DNA from: Bhargavaea sp. CC-171006
Lineage (GTDB): Bacteria; Bacillota; Bacilli; Bacillales_A; Planococcaceae
Direction: 5' to 3'
DNA: 64,000 nucleotides
Assembly (NCBI RefSeq): GCF_009761675.1
Contig: NZ_QUZH01000027.1
Coordinates: 62,001 to 126,000 of the forward strand
Of the stretch, positions 31,139-40,538 are shown piece by piece. The position numbers and the translations under genes are program-made. The notes beneath the pieces were generated by a model. The model was not told the origin of the DNA. It saw only the letters and a list, made by a program, of their open reading frames with translations, and ran no database searches. Each line of letters starts with the position of its first letter. The first letter of the stretch is position 1.

Positions 31139-32158
31139 TCAATCTTCCTCCGTGCCGTCCTGGCCGGCGGCCGCGGCTTCCTGCTCGAGCCCTTCCGCAA
31201 ACAGTCCATATACATACCGCTCCGCATCGAACGGCTGGAGGTCTTCCATGCCTTCGCCAAGACCGACGAACTTGACCGGAATGCCCAGCTTGTTGCGGAT
31301 GGCGAGGACGATGCCGCCTTTTGCAGTGCCGTCCAGTTTCGTAAGGACGATGCCCGTCACATCCGTTGCTTCCTTGAATGTCTCCGCCTGGATGAGTGCG
31401 TTCTGCCCGGTCGTCGCATCAAGTGCAAGCAAGGTTTCGTGGGGTGCTCCCGGCAGTTCCCGTCCGATCACCCTGTGCACCTTTTCAAGCTCGTTCATCA
31501 GGTTGACCTTGTTCTGGAGACGCCCTGCGGTGTCGCAGATGAGGACGTCCACTTTCCGGTTTTTCGCGGCCCTCACCGCATCATACATGACGGCCGCAGG
31601 GTCCGAATGTTCAGCCTGGCGGATGACTTCCGCACCGACCCGGTCGCCCCAGACCTGGAGCTGATCGATCGCCCCGGCCCGGAACGTATCTCCCGCCGCC
31701 AGCATGACGGATTTTCCTTCACCGATGAACCGGTGGGCCAGCTTGCCGATCGTCGTCGTCTTGCCGACGCCGTTTACGCCCACAAGAAGAATGACAGTCG
31801 GTCCCTCTTCCTGCATGTTGATGCCGCCCTCGCCTTCTTCGCCTTTGCGGTAGATATCAACCAGCTTCTCGGAAATGGCCGTCTGGATGCCTTCCGTATC
31901 TTTGACGTTCCGGCGCTGCACTTCAAAACGGAGGTCGTCCATCAGCTCCATTACAGTGTCGAACCCGACATCCGCCTGAAGCAGGAGATCTTCCAGCTCC
32001 TCGAAAAAGTCTTCATCGACCTTCCGGTAACGGGCGATCAGGTCATTCACTTTCGAAGTGAACGATGTTCTCGTCTTTTCCAGGCCGTCCTTATATTTTT
32101 CAGTCGTTTCATCCGGCTTGCCGGCCATTTTCTCTTTCAGCTTCTTGAAAAAGCTCAT
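31139..32158 (-). CDS. ftsY: Signal recognition particle receptor FtsY
   Basis: SRP receptor GTPase at the membrane. 339 residues with a short N-terminal region, typical of Gram-positives. G1 GVNGVGKTTTIGKLA; AAGDTFRAGAIDQL; G3 CDTAGRLQNKVNLM; G4 LTKLDGTAKGG; the C-terminal GLGEGMEDLQPFD closing motif. The start overlaps the smc stop by 4 bases. The sequence ends in an acidic tail (DGTEED). Confidence 0.97.
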   Translation of the reverse strand: MSFFKKLKEKMAGKPDETTEKYKDGLEKTRTSFTSKVNDLIARYRKVDEDFFEELEDLLLQADVGFDTVMELMDDLRFEVQRRNVKDTEGIQTAISEKLVDIYRKGEEGEGGINMQEEGPTVILLVGVNGVGKTTTIGKLAHRFIGEGKSVMLAAGDTFRAGAIDQLQVWGDRVGAEVIRQAEHSDPAAVMYDAVRAAKNRKVDVLICDTAGRLQNKVNLMNELEKVHRVIGRELPGAPHETLLALDATTGQNALIQAETFKEATDVTGIVLTKLDGTAKGGIVLAIRNKLGIPVKFVGLGEGMEDLQPFDAERYVYGLFAEGLEQEAAAAGQDGTEED

Positions 32159-35100
32159 GTTCCCGCTCCTTTCGGGCCAGCCCCGACCGACGGGACAGGC
32201 TCCTCATATTCCACTTCGCTGCCTTCCGTCAGCCTGACAGAGACCGGCTTTGAGATGCCGGATTCCTGCATGGTGATGCCGTAAAGCACATCGGCGCCTT
32301 CCATCGTCCCCTTCCGGTGGGTGATGACGATGAACTGCGTCTCGTTGCTGAATTTCTTGAGATAATCACTGTAGCGGAGGACATTCGCTTCATCCAGCGC
32401 AGCTTCGACTTCATCCAGCACACAGAACGGCACGGGCCGGACTTTCAGGATGGCGAAAAGCAGCGCAATCGCCGTGAGTGCGCGCTCCCCGCCCGAAAGC
32501 AGGCTCAGGTTCTGCAGTTTCTTGCCCGGCGGACACGCCACGATGTCGATGCCGGTCCGGAGCATATCGTCCGGATCGGTTAGGACAAGCTCTGTCCTTC
32601 CTCCTCCGAACAGTTCCTTGAAGACGATGCCGAACTGCCTGCTGACGGCTTGGAACGTACTGCTGAACCGCTCCGTCACTTCGGTGTCCATCTCGTCGAT
32701 GGCGCTCTCAAGCGTCTCCTTGGCTTCAAGCAGATCATTGCGCTGAGCCGTCAGAAACGCATGGCGCTCCGAGACAGCCTCGAACTCTTCGATCGACGCG
32801 GTATTGACAGGTCCCAGTTCCTCGATCGACTGCTTCAGGAGCCGCACTTTCTTCCGGGCCTCCTCTGCGCCAAGATGTTCCGGGAAGCTGATTCCCTCAA
32901 CCGGGAGTTCATCAATTCCGTAATCATCTTCCAGAGAACCTCGGAGTGATTCAAGCTCATAAGTGATCCGTCCGGCGCGGAGCTCTGCTTCACGGACGGT
33001 CGTTGAATGCACTGCCCTCGTTTCTGCCGCACGCCGGAACCTTGCTTCCGCGGATGCGATGGACTGCTGGAGAGATTCTCGCTGCTTCAACGCTTCCGAC
33101 AGGTCTTTTTCGAGGGAGGCTTTTTTCTCTTTCCACACCAGAAGTTCATTCTCGGTTTCCTCGGGGCTCGAACCGGCATTTCCTCCGGCCGTCCACTCCA
33201 TCTCTTCCCGGAGTCGCTCTGCTCTTTCCAGGCGACCGGCAAGCTCTTCCTCCACTCCGGCAGAAGCAGTTTCAGCCTGTGCAAGCTGTTCGGCAAGCAC
33301 GGCGGCTTCCTGTCGAAGCTCCCCGAGCCGGTTATTCATTCTGTCACGCTCCGTGCGCCCCTCTTCATATAGGCCGGTCATTTCTTCGATCTCTTCGGAT
33401 GCCCGGCCGAGCTCTTCCTTGAGCGCGGCCTGCCGGGCCTCGGCTTCGCTGATGCGATTTCGGATTCCGGATGCCAGAACCGTCGTGCCGGACTCCTCGT
33501 CACCGAAAAGGGATAGACGGTCGGCCAGGCGGCGTTCCGCCGCCTTCAGATTCGCGACCCTGCCGACAATTTCGACTTCCTTCTCCGTCAGCGCTTCACG
33601 TTCTTCCCTCACCCGTTCATGACTCCGGGTTTCTTCCGCCAGTCTTTGCTTCAGCGAACCGATCGACTTTTCAGCATTGCCGATCGACTTCTCAAGCCGG
33701 CCGGCATCAGCTGTCACCTGTTCAAGCTCCGCTTTCCTCATGAAGATCGGATTGCCCCGGTCCGTTCCGCCGCCGGTCATCGAACCTCCGGCATTGACGA
33801 CATCGCCGTCGAGCGTTACGACCCGGTACCGGTGTCCGGTCATCCTGGCAATTTCGTTGGCCCCTCTCAGGGTGCGGGAGATAAGGACGTTGCCCAGCAG
33901 ATTCTGCACGATGGGCATGTACTTTTCGTCCGCCGTCACGACAGCATCCCCAGTGCCGATAAAATCTTCGTGTGCGGAAGCCCGGGAAAGGGAGGAAGCA
34001 TCCACACGCCGAGGCTTCATCACGGATAACGGCAAGAATGTTGCCCGGCCCTTCCGGCTGCTTTTCAGATAGCCGATCGCCTGGCGGGCATCAGCCTCCG
34101 TAACGGTGACGATATTCTGCGCTGCTGCCCCGAGCGCGGTTTCTGCCGCACCGGCGAACTCTTTTTTCACATTGACAAGGGAAGCGACCGCCCCCTCGAT
34201 GCCGTCCAGGCGGTTGCTTTCTGCCGCCCGGAGCACTTCACGGACACCGGTATGGAAACCGGCGAATTCGGCCTCCATCGAAAGAAGAGCCTCCCGGCGG
34301 CCCCTGAGCTTTTCAAGCAGGCTGTAAGCTTTATACAGCTGCTCCTGTTTCCCGTTTAGCTCGGCTGCCGTTTGCTCCCTGGACGCCGACAGTTCCGTTT
34401 CATCGGTCCGTACGGATAACAGCTGCTCCTTTACTCCGGAAAGTTCCTGTTCCGCAGCGGCAAGCGCTGCGGAGGCCTCTTCCCATTCCGTTCGGGCCTC
34501 CCCTGCACGCGTCCGGTTCCGCTCTGCGGATTCGGACTGATACTTGAGTTGCTGCCCAAGATGCTTGAGTTCATTTTTTACGGCTGCTTCTTCGTTCAGC
34601 AGTTCTATATATGCGGATTTCAGTTCATCGATCCTGCGGGCCGTCTCATCCAGCGGGCGGTCCATGACTTCCTGCAGACGCCGTATTTCGGACCGTGTTT
34701 CCCGAAGGGCCTTTTTCCGGATGTCCGCTTCCTGCTCGGCCTGTTCCTTCCGCTGCCTGAGCCTCACAGCCGCTTCTTCCGTTTCGGCCAAGTCTTCCCG
34801 CAGCCTTTCCAGCTGCCGCTCGGCATGGGTCTTCCGCTCGGCAAGCACCTGTTTGCGGCCTTCCCATTTCTCGACGCTCGCCCCTGCTTCCGCAAGCGCC
34901 GTGTGCAGGCCATCCAGCCTTGCAGAAAGCTTTTCTGCTTCTTCACGCAGCCGGCCGAGTTCCGCTTCATGGCGTCCGGCCTCTTCCGCGGCGGCCTGCT
35001 CGAGTCCGGCCGCCTCCTTCAGTTGCTTGCGGACTTCAGCCAGCTGCTTTTCATTTTCACGAATGTCATGGGAAAGGAGTGCTGCGCCGATTTCATTCAG

Positions 35101-35763
35101 CTCACCGGACATCGCGAGGTAATCTTTTGCGGCGGATGCCTGGAACCGGAGCGGTTCGAGGCGTCCGTCCAGCTCGTGGAGGATGTCAAGGACCCGGTTC
35201 AGGTTGTCCTCCGTCTCGAACAGCTTATGTTCTGCCTTTCGGCGGCGCTGCTTGTACTTAAGCACGCCCGCCGCTTCCTCGAAGATCGCCCGGCGGTCTT
35301 CCGGCTTGCTGTTCAGGATTTCATCGACCCGCCCCTGCGAAATGACGGAAAACGCTTCTTTGCCGAGCCCCGAATCCATGAACAGATCGACGATGTCCCG
35401 CAGCCGGCAGTCTTGCCGGTTGATCTGGTAATCGCTGTCTCCCGAGCGGAACACCCGGCGTGTGACGCTGATCTCGCTGAAGTCGAGCGGCACCCGGCCA
35501 TCAGAGTTGTCGAGGACCAATGTAACCTCCGCGAAATTCAGCGCTTTACGCGAATCGCTGCCGGAGAAAATGACATCCTCCATCTTGCCTCCGCGGAGGG
35601 TTTTGGCCGACTGTTCACCAAGGACCCAGCGGATGGCATCGGTGATATTACTTTTCCCGCTTCCGTTCGGGCCGACAACAGCGGTCACTCCCGGCACAAA
35701 GTCCAGGCCGATTCGTTCACCGAACGACTTGAACCCGATTATTTCGAGTCGCTTCAGATACAA
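32155..35763 (-). CDS. smc: Chromosome segregation ATPase SMC
   Basis: Condensin ATPase that organises the chromosome with ScpA/ScpB. 1202 residues from a TTG at 35763. This start gives an N-terminus YLKRLEIIGFKSFGER, the same register as B. subtilis SMC; longer readings run back through rnc. Walker A VGPNGSGKSNITDA near residue 32; two long coiled coils flanking a hinge (GIEGAVASLVNVKKEFAGA ... GGSMTGGGTDRG); signature LLSGGERALTAIALLFA; Walker B CVLDEVEAALDEAN. The start lies just one base after the rnc stop, with a poor GGGCGG ribosome-binding site, so coupling to rnc is likely. Confidence 0.97.
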   Translation of the reverse strand: MYLKRLEIIGFKSFGERIGLDFVPGVTAVVGPNGSGKSNITDAIRWVLGEQSAKTLRGGKMEDVIFSGSDSRKALNFAEVTLVLDNSDGRVPLDFSEISVTRRVFRSGDSDYQINRQDCRLRDIVDLFMDSGLGKEAFSVISQGRVDEILNSKPEDRRAIFEEAAGVLKYKQRRRKAEHKLFETEDNLNRVLDILHELDGRLEPLRFQASAAKDYLAMSGELNEIGAALLSHDIRENEKQLAEVRKQLKEAAGLEQAAAEEAGRHEAELGRLREEAEKLSARLDGLHTALAEAGASVEKWEGRKQVLAERKTHAERQLERLREDLAETEEAAVRLRQRKEQAEQEADIRKKALRETRSEIRRLQEVMDRPLDETARRIDELKSAYIELLNEEAAVKNELKHLGQQLKYQSESAERNRTRAGEARTEWEEASAALAAAEQELSGVKEQLLSVRTDETELSASREQTAAELNGKQEQLYKAYSLLEKLRGRREALLSMEAEFAGFHTGVREVLRAAESNRLDGIEGAVASLVNVKKEFAGAAETALGAAAQNIVTVTEADARQAIGYLKSSRKGRATFLPLSVMKPRRVDASSLSRASAHEDFIGTGDAVVTADEKYMPIVQNLLGNVLISRTLRGANEIARMTGHRYRVVTLDGDVVNAGGSMTGGGTDRGNPIFMRKAELEQVTADAGRLEKSIGNAEKSIGSLKQRLAEETRSHERVREEREALTEKEVEIVGRVANLKAAERRLADRLSLFGDEESGTTVLASGIRNRISEAEARQAALKEELGRASEEIEEMTGLYEEGRTERDRMNNRLGELRQEAAVLAEQLAQAETASAGVEEELAGRLERAERLREEMEWTAGGNAGSSPEETENELLVWKEKKASLEKDLSEALKQRESLQQSIASAEARFRRAAETRAVHSTTVREAELRAGRITYELESLRGSLEDDYGIDELPVEGISFPEHLGAEEARKKVRLLKQSIEELGPVNTASIEEFEAVSERHAFLTAQRNDLLEAKETLESAIDEMDTEVTERFSSTFQAVSRQFGIVFKELFGGGRTELVLTDPDDMLRTGIDIVACPPGKKLQNLSLLSGGERALTAIALLFAILKVRPVPFCVLDEVEAALDEANVLRYSDYLKKFSNETQFIVITHRKGTMEGADVLYGITMQESGISKPVSVRLTEGSEVEYEEPVPSVGAGPKGAGT

Positions 35764-35764
35764 A

Positions 35765-36526
35765 TCAATCCGCCCGCCCTTCAGTTTTGCGCAATTCGCT
35801 GATGGCGTGGCGGGCAGCCAGCTGCTCCGCCTCTTTCTTGGATTTGCCCTCTCCGCGCCCCAGTTCGTCCCCTCCGATTGTGACGGCCGAGACGAACACA
35901 CGATCATGTGCAGGTCCCTTTTCGTCCACGATCCGGTAGTTAAGCTGTCCGCTTGAAGACTGCTGGACCATTTCCTGGAGCTGGCTCTTATAATCCATCA
36001 CATGGGAAAAAGCACCGACCTTCACTTTAGGGAAGACAATCCGCTCAAGGAATACAACAACCTTGTCGAATCCGTTGTCCAGATAAAGCGCGCCGATAAA
36101 TGCTTCAAAGACATCGGCAAGAAGAGACGGCCGTGTGCGCCCGCCGGTCTGCTCTTCCCCTTTGCCGAGAAGCACATAGCGGCCGAAATCCAGCTCGTCC
36201 GCAAACTGGACGAGGGACGGTTCGCACACGATCGCGGCGCGCAGCTTGGTCAGTTCGCCTTCGCTCATGGATGGATAAGTTTCAAACAGAAAACGGGAGA
36301 CAGCCAGTTCCAAAACGGCATCGCCAAGAAATTCAAGGCGCTCGTTGTCGTCGTGGATCCTCCTCCGGTGCTCGTTCACATACGAGGAGTGTGTGAATGC
36401 GCGGTAAAGGAGGGTCGGGTCACTGAATGTGAAGCCGATGTTCTCCTCAAAATCGGCAAATCGCTTATGGACGGATTCCGGGTAGGAATCTTTTTTGATG
36501 TGCTGCTCTTTTTTGTTCATAGTCAT
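35765..36526 (-). CDS. rnc: Ribonuclease III
   Basis: Double-strand-specific endoribonuclease for rRNA and scRNA processing. 253 residues from ATG 36526 (GGAAAGG upstream); longer in-frame extensions cross the acpP terminator. Signature [17 protein letters not shown] with catalytic acidic residues, the second site [14 protein letters not shown], and a C-terminal dsRNA-binding domain ([11 protein letters not shown] ... [16 protein letters not shown]). Confidence 0.97.
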   Translation of the reverse strand: MTMNKKEQHIKKDSYPESVHKRFADFEENIGFTFSDPTLLYRAFTHSSYVNEHRRRIHDDNERLEFLGDAVLELAVSRFLFETYPSMSEGELTKLRAAIVCEPSLVQFADELDFGRYVLLGKGEEQTGGRTRPSLLADVFEAFIGALYLDNGFDKVVVFLERIVFPKVKVGAFSHVMDYKSQLQEMVQQSSSGQLNYRIVDEKGPAHDRVFVSAVTIGGDELGRGEGKSKKEAEQLAARHAISELRKTEGRAD

Positions 36527-36591
36527 CAGATCTGCCTTTCCGTTGTGGATATATGCTAAGTTTACCCCTTTCGGCAGGGTAACGCAAAATG

Positions 36592-36639
36592 GCAAAAGAG
36601 GCTGGCGCCCGCCCGTCTCCGGACTGCTCGCCTGCCTCT
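36592..36639 (-). terminator. Probable terminator after acpP
   Basis: Minus strand GAGGC-A-GGCG ... CGCC-A-GCCTC followed by TTTTGCCATTTTG, a few bases after acpP. A weak TTGCGT-17-TAAACT promoter candidate follows and could serve rnc. Confidence 0.6.
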
Positions 36640-36649
36640 CCAAAACCGA

Positions 36650-36886
36650 TCATGCGGTCTTTTCTTCAATATAAGAAACTGCGTCTCCGACAGTCCCGAT
36701 CTTCTCCGCATCTTCATCGGAGATCTCGAGGTCGAATTCGTCCTCAAGCTCCATGACGAGCTCCACGACATCAAGGGAGTCAGCGCCAAGATCCTCACGG
36801 AAGGAAGCTTCAGTCTTTACTTCGCTCTCATCCACGCCGAGGCGGTCGACGACCACCTTAGTCACACGTTCCAGAACAGTTGCCAA
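36650..36886 (-). CDS. acpP: Acyl carrier protein
   Basis: Carries growing acyl chains on 4'-phosphopantetheine. 78 residues; the attachment site is the Ser of [15 protein letters not shown], followed by the acidic helix [15 protein letters not shown]. Start: the GTG at 36895 overlaps the ribosome-binding site GGAGG itself, whereas the TTG at 36886 is 8 bases from it and yields [16 protein letters not shown], the family N-terminus. A TTG start for one of the cell's most abundant proteins is unusual. Confidence 0.96.
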   Translation of the reverse strand: MATVLERVTKVVVDRLGVDESEVKTEASFREDLGADSLDVVELVMELEDEFDLEISDEDAEKIGTVGDAVSYIEEKTA

Positions 36887-36967
36887 TACGTTCACCTCCT
36901 CTCACGGGAGAGTCTGTTTGTCGGTCCTCTTCAGGCGGATGCCTGAAGCTTTTCCGGCCACCCAATC

Positions 36968-36996
36968 AGTATGACAGGCGGACCGTTCCCGGACAA
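36968..36996 (-). promoter_or_regulatory. Candidate promoter and leader hairpin for acpP
   Basis: Minus strand TTGTCC, 17-bp spacer, CATACT in the 114-base fabG-acpP gap (4/6 at each box). Downstream, at 36929-36948, is a perfect 8-bp hairpin CTTCAGGC-GGAT-GCCTGAAG in the leader. An extra acpP promoter within the fab operon would help explain its high expression. Confidence 0.45.
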
Positions 36997-37000
36997 GGGG

Positions 37001-37747
37001 TTACATGACCATTCCGCCATCAACATGCAGCGTCTGCCCGGTGATGTATGCGGATTCCTCGGATGCGAGGAACACGACGGAACGGGCCACGTGTTCCGGA
37101 TCCCCGAGTCTGCCGAGCGGAATCTGGCCCAGCATGCCCTCTTTCACTTCCTCGGGTAGCTTGTCCGTCATGTCTGTCGTGATGAATCCGGGCGCAACGG
37201 CGTTGACCCGGATGCCTCGTGCGGCCAGTTCCTTGGCCGCCGTCTTCGTCAGTCCGATGACGCCGGCCTTTGCCGCCACGTAATTGGCCTGGCCGGCATT
37301 GCCCGCGACGCCGACGACGGATGCAAGATTGACGATTGTGCCGGACCGTTTTTTCATCATCGGCCGTGCTACGGCTTTTGTGCAGAGGAAGACCCCTTTC
37401 AGGTTGGTCGACAGCACGTCATCCCATTCTTCCTCCTTCATGCGCATGAGGAGGTTGTCCTTTGTGATGCCCGCGTTGTTGACAAGGATATCAACGGCGC
37501 CAAAGCGCTCCATCGTCTCATCGACCAGCTGCTTGACGTCTTCCTGGCTGCTGACGGAGGCACGGATGGCAAATGCCTCACCGCCCGCTTCCTCGATCAT
37601 TCTGACCGTCTCCGCTGCCTTTTCTTCGCTGCCGGCGAAGTTTACTGCGACCTTCGCACCTTCATTTGCAAGTGCGATTGCGATGGCACGGCCGATGCCG
37701 CGGGAAGCCCCCGTCACTATAGCTGATTTTCCGGCAAGTTTGCCCAT
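37001..37747 (-). CDS. fabG: 3-oxoacyl-[ACP] reductase
   Basis: NADPH-dependent reduction of beta-ketoacyl-ACP. 248 residues, short-chain dehydrogenase. [12 protein letters not shown] near the N-terminus, NNAGITKD, catalytic Ser in NLASVVG and Tyr/Lys in ANYVAAKAG. The ATG directly abuts the fabD stop. Confidence 0.98.
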   Translation of the reverse strand: MGKLAGKSAIVTGASRGIGRAIAIALANEGAKVAVNFAGSEEKAAETVRMIEEAGGEAFAIRASVSSQEDVKQLVDETMERFGAVDILVNNAGITKDNLLMRMKEEEWDDVLSTNLKGVFLCTKAVARPMMKKRSGTIVNLASVVGVAGNAGQANYVAAKAGVIGLTKTAAKELAARGIRVNAVAPGFITTDMTDKLPEEVKEGMLGQIPLGRLGDPEHVARSVVFLASEESAYITGQTLHVDGGMVM

Positions 37748-38692
37748 TTACGACCATCCTTTCGCCGTCTCGACGGCCTTGTTCAATGTTTCCGTATCTT
37801 CGACTTTCAGGACAGTAACAGAACGGTCGATTTTCCGGATCAGACCGGATAGCACGCCGCCCGGTCCGCATTCGATAAAGAGCGTCACGCCGAGGTCCAG
37901 CATTTGCCTGACGGATTCTTCCCAGCGGACCGGCGAATACAATTGCTCCACAAGAAGCTGTTTGGTCTGTTCCGGATCTTGGACAGGTTCCGCAGTTACA
38001 TTCGCGATCACCGGGAATTCTGCCTGGGCGAACCCGACGGAATCCAGCTGTGCCTGCAGCTTCTGGGCCGCCGGCTTCATGAGGGAGGAGTGGAAAGGCC
38101 CGCTCACGTCCAACGGGATTGCCCGCTTGGCGCCTGCCGCTTTTGCTGCCTCGCATGCCAGCTCGACGCCTCGCTTGCTGCCGGATATGACAATCTGTCC
38201 AGGACAATTCAGGTTGGCCGCTTGCACCGGGTGCCCTTCATCGGTCACATCATCCGTCACTCGCTTAAGTTCTTCGGCACCAAGCCCGAGAATGGCAGCC
38301 ATCGATCCTTCGCCTGCCGGGACTGCTTCATTCATGTACAGACCGCGGCGATGGACCGTCTTGACCGCATCACCGAACGTCAGGACGCCGGCCGAGACAA
38401 GTGCCGAATATTCGCCGAGGCTGTGGCCGGCTGCAAAGTCGGGGCGAATCCCCGCTTCTTTCAGGGCGGCGTCGATCACCGCACCCGCCGTCAGCAGTGC
38501 AGGCTGCGCATGGTAGGTAAGTGTCAGTTCTTCCTGCGGACCTTCCTGCATCAGCTTGCTCATCCCGATGCCGAGGCGGCTGTCCGCCTCGTCGGCAAAG
38601 CTTCTGAAGGCGGCGCCCTCTCCTATAAATTCCGAGGCCATGCCGACTTTCTGCGAACCCTGGCCAGGGAAGACAAATGCAATCTTACTCAT
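37748..38692 (-). CDS. fabD: Malonyl-CoA:ACP transacylase
   Basis: Loads malonate onto ACP. 314 residues. [13 protein letters not shown] at the N-terminus; nucleophile elbow [14 protein letters not shown]; second-half motifs [11 protein letters not shown] (His) and [11 protein letters not shown]. Overlaps the end of plsX by 8 bases. Confidence 0.98.
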   Translation of the reverse strand: MSKIAFVFPGQGSQKVGMASEFIGEGAAFRSFADEADSRLGIGMSKLMQEGPQEELTLTYHAQPALLTAGAVIDAALKEAGIRPDFAAGHSLGEYSALVSAGVLTFGDAVKTVHRRGLYMNEAVPAGEGSMAAILGLGAEELKRVTDDVTDEGHPVQAANLNCPGQIVISGSKRGVELACEAAKAAGAKRAIPLDVSGPFHSSLMKPAAQKLQAQLDSVGFAQAEFPVIANVTAEPVQDPEQTKQLLVEQLYSPVRWEESVRQMLDLGVTLFIECGPGGVLSGLIRKIDRSVTVLKVEDTETLNKAVETAKGWS

Positions 38693-39680
38693 GTTCCCCC
38701 ATCCTTCCGATCGTCTCCCCGATACGTTCCGTCACGCCGTGGCCGGCCATGGTCCTGGCCTGCCGGATGGCATTCATGACGGCGTTCGCATTTGAGGAGC
38801 CGTGTGCCTTGATCAGCGGTGCTTTCAGGCCGAACAGGCCGGCACCGCCGTACTCTGTATAATCCATTTTCTTTTTCAGGTCCTTCAATCCGTCCTTTAC
38901 GAGAAGGCCGGCAATTTTGCCCTTTGAATTGGACATAAAGGCTTCTTTCATCATGGACATAAGACCCTGGGCGGTTCCCTCGATGGTCTTGAGCACCATG
39001 TTGCCGGTGAAGCCGTCGGTCACGACGACATCTGCGACACCGCCCAGCAGGTCCCTCGCCTCCACATTCCCTATGAAGTTGACGGGAGAGCCGGCGATGA
39101 GGCCATAGGCTTCCTTCGTCAGTTCGTTTCCTTTGTTTTCTTCGGTGCCGATATTGAGCAGGCCCACACGGGGTTTTTGGATGCCCCTGACCTGCTCGGC
39201 ATAGATGCTGCCCATGATCGCGTACTGCGCAAGATGCTGCGGTTTCGCGTCGGCATTGGCCCCCATGTCGAGCATGACAAACCCATTTCCGTCAAGTGTC
39301 GGAAGTGTCGGTGCTAGAGCGGGCCGGTCGACCCCGTCCAGGCGGCCGACAACGAAGAGTCCTGCGGCCATGAGGGCACCCGTATTTCCCGCGCTGACGC
39401 CAGCATCGGCCTCACCGTCACGGACGGCCTGTGCCATGCGCACCATGGATGAATCCTTTTTACGCCGGACGGCACGGACCGGTTCGTCATCTCCTTCGAT
39501 TTTCTCACTGCAATGGATGAGTTCAAGGCGCTCATGCGACCCGATCATCGGCTCGATCCGCCCGGAGTCTCCGTACAGCCGGATCCGGATGTCAGGGAAC
39601 GCCTCAAGTGCCTGGCGCACCCCTTCCACTGCCGCATCGGGAGCATGGTCGCCCCCCATTCCGTCTACTGCTATGATCAT
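38685..39680 (-). CDS. plsX: Phosphate acyltransferase PlsX
   Basis: Converts acyl-ACP to acyl-phosphate, the donor for PlsY in phosphatidic acid synthesis. 331 residues with [11 protein letters not shown] at the N-terminus and [17 protein letters not shown] in the middle. 4-base overlap with fapR. Confidence 0.97.
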   Translation of the reverse strand: MIIAVDGMGGDHAPDAAVEGVRQALEAFPDIRIRLYGDSGRIEPMIGSHERLELIHCSEKIEGDDEPVRAVRRKKDSSMVRMAQAVRDGEADAGVSAGNTGALMAAGLFVVGRLDGVDRPALAPTLPTLDGNGFVMLDMGANADAKPQHLAQYAIMGSIYAEQVRGIQKPRVGLLNIGTEENKGNELTKEAYGLIAGSPVNFIGNVEARDLLGGVADVVVTDGFTGNMVLKTIEGTAQGLMSMMKEAFMSNSKGKIAGLLVKDGLKDLKKKMDYTEYGGAGLFGLKAPLIKAHGSSNANAVMNAIRQARTMAGHGVTERIGETIGRMGEHE

Positions 39681-40255
39681 GATTGTCCCTCTTTTCCGCT
39701 CTCGTGGGTCCGGTACATTTCAAATGTTCCGGTGAAAACAGGCTCCTCGCCCACCGTCGAGATGACTTCCACGATCGACCGGCGTGGCCTTTCTCCGGGC
39801 CGGACCGCCGCTTTTGCGACGACACGCTCTCCGGCCCTCACCGGCTTGATGAAATTCAGCGATGATTTTGACGTGAGCGCAAGCTCGTCGTCGATGACTG
39901 CAACAGCAAGGGAGTTGGCCTGCGCGAACAGATGGTGCCCCCTTGCGATGCCGTTGCGCTGGAAGACGTGGTCATTCGTGACATCGAACACGGACACCGC
40001 GCGCTTGTCCAGCTCAATATCGATAATGTCGCCGATCACTTCGTCGATCGGGAGCGACTTTACATCATCTAGCGAACGGACCGCCACATGTTTCAGGCGT
40101 TCCCGCAGTTCGGGAATCCCCTTTTCCATCCGATCAAGCCGGATGGTCTGGACACTGACCCCGAAATGTTCGGCGAGGTCGCCGTCCGTGAGCAGCGGGT
40201 TCTCCTCCAGCAGTGAAGACAGGCGGGCCTGGCGCTCTCGTTTATGCAGTTTCAT
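39677..40255 (-). CDS. fapR: Malonyl-CoA-responsive repressor FapR
   Basis: Represses fatty-acid and phospholipid synthesis genes; malonyl-CoA releases it from DNA. 192 residues. N-terminal HTH ([22 protein letters not shown]), linker helix, then a hot-dog effector domain ([29 protein letters not shown]). It heads the operon with plsX-fabD-fabG-acpP, and its own promoter carries a FapR box, consistent with autoregulation. Confidence 0.97.
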   Translation of the reverse strand: MKLHKRERQARLSSLLEENPLLTDGDLAEHFGVSVQTIRLDRMEKGIPELRERLKHVAVRSLDDVKSLPIDEVIGDIIDIELDKRAVSVFDVTNDHVFQRNGIARGHHLFAQANSLAVAVIDDELALTSKSSLNFIKPVRAGERVVAKAAVRPGERPRRSIVEVISTVGEEPVFTGTFEMYRTHESGKEGQS

Positions 40256-40269
40256 GTTTTCACCACCGG

Positions 40270-40288
40270 ATTAGCACTTGGTACTAAT
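40270..40288. promoter_or_regulatory. FapR operator
   Basis: ATTAGCACTTGGTACTAAT, an inverted repeat (ATTAG-ACT/-GT-CTAAT halves) that matches the known FapR site of the TTAGTACC...TACTAA type with one mismatched base pair. It lies 15 bases upstream of the fapR start codon and just downstream of the -10, covering the predicted transcription start, where a bound repressor would block polymerase. Confidence 0.88.
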
Positions 40289-40291
40289 ATG

Positions 40292-40321
40292 AGTATATAA
40301 AACCAATGGGGCAGATTGCAA
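40292..40321 (-). promoter_or_regulatory. Sigma-A promoter for fapR-plsX-fabDG-acpP
   Basis: Minus strand TTGCAA, 18-bp spacer, TATACT; predicted start falls in the FapR operator. Confidence 0.65.
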
Positions 40322-40367
40322 CCATGCTTGGAAACTTTGCATTGGCATCGTGGTTGACTGTGATTAT

Positions 40368-40452
40368 GTCAACATCCTATTGAAATAACGCAACGTCTCA
40401 CTGAAATAGCGCACGTCCCATAGAAATACGTCAACGCTCGCTGTGAAACAGC
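40368..40452. repeat. Degenerate tandem repeat, four units of 19-23 bp
   Basis: Four adjacent units share the pattern (G)CAAC-TC-YA-TGAAATA-C: units at 40368-40389, 40390-40410, 40411-40429 and 40430-40452. The core GAAATA (GAAACA in the last) recurs every 19-23 bp. It fills the middle of the 263-base fapR-recG gap between the fapR promoter and the recG terminator. No ORF. Function unknown; not a CRISPR (no spacers). Confidence 0.6.
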
Positions 40453-40493
40453 ATCGTTCCGCGACCACTTTCTCCGGCATGATTACCGCAACA

Positions 40494-40538
40494 TAAAAAA
40501 CCGACAAACGGATTCGAGTCAGTCGATCCGTTCGTCGG
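40494..40538 (-). terminator. Intrinsic terminator of recG, overlapping its last codons
   Basis: 13-bp stem (minus strand CCGACGAACGGAT ... ATCCGTTTGTCGG, one G-U) followed by TTTTTTA. The 5' arm encodes the last residues SDERI of RecG and the TGA stop is in the loop. Confidence 0.9.

Noticed and set aside
35764-35907. Longer SMC start (48 extra residues)
   Set aside because: The extra codons lie inside rnc in another frame and are unlike SMC N-termini; the TTG start gives the family N-terminus.
40368-40452. Possible CRISPR remnant between fapR and recG
   Set aside because: Units are irregular, head-to-tail and without spacers; no cas genes in the window.
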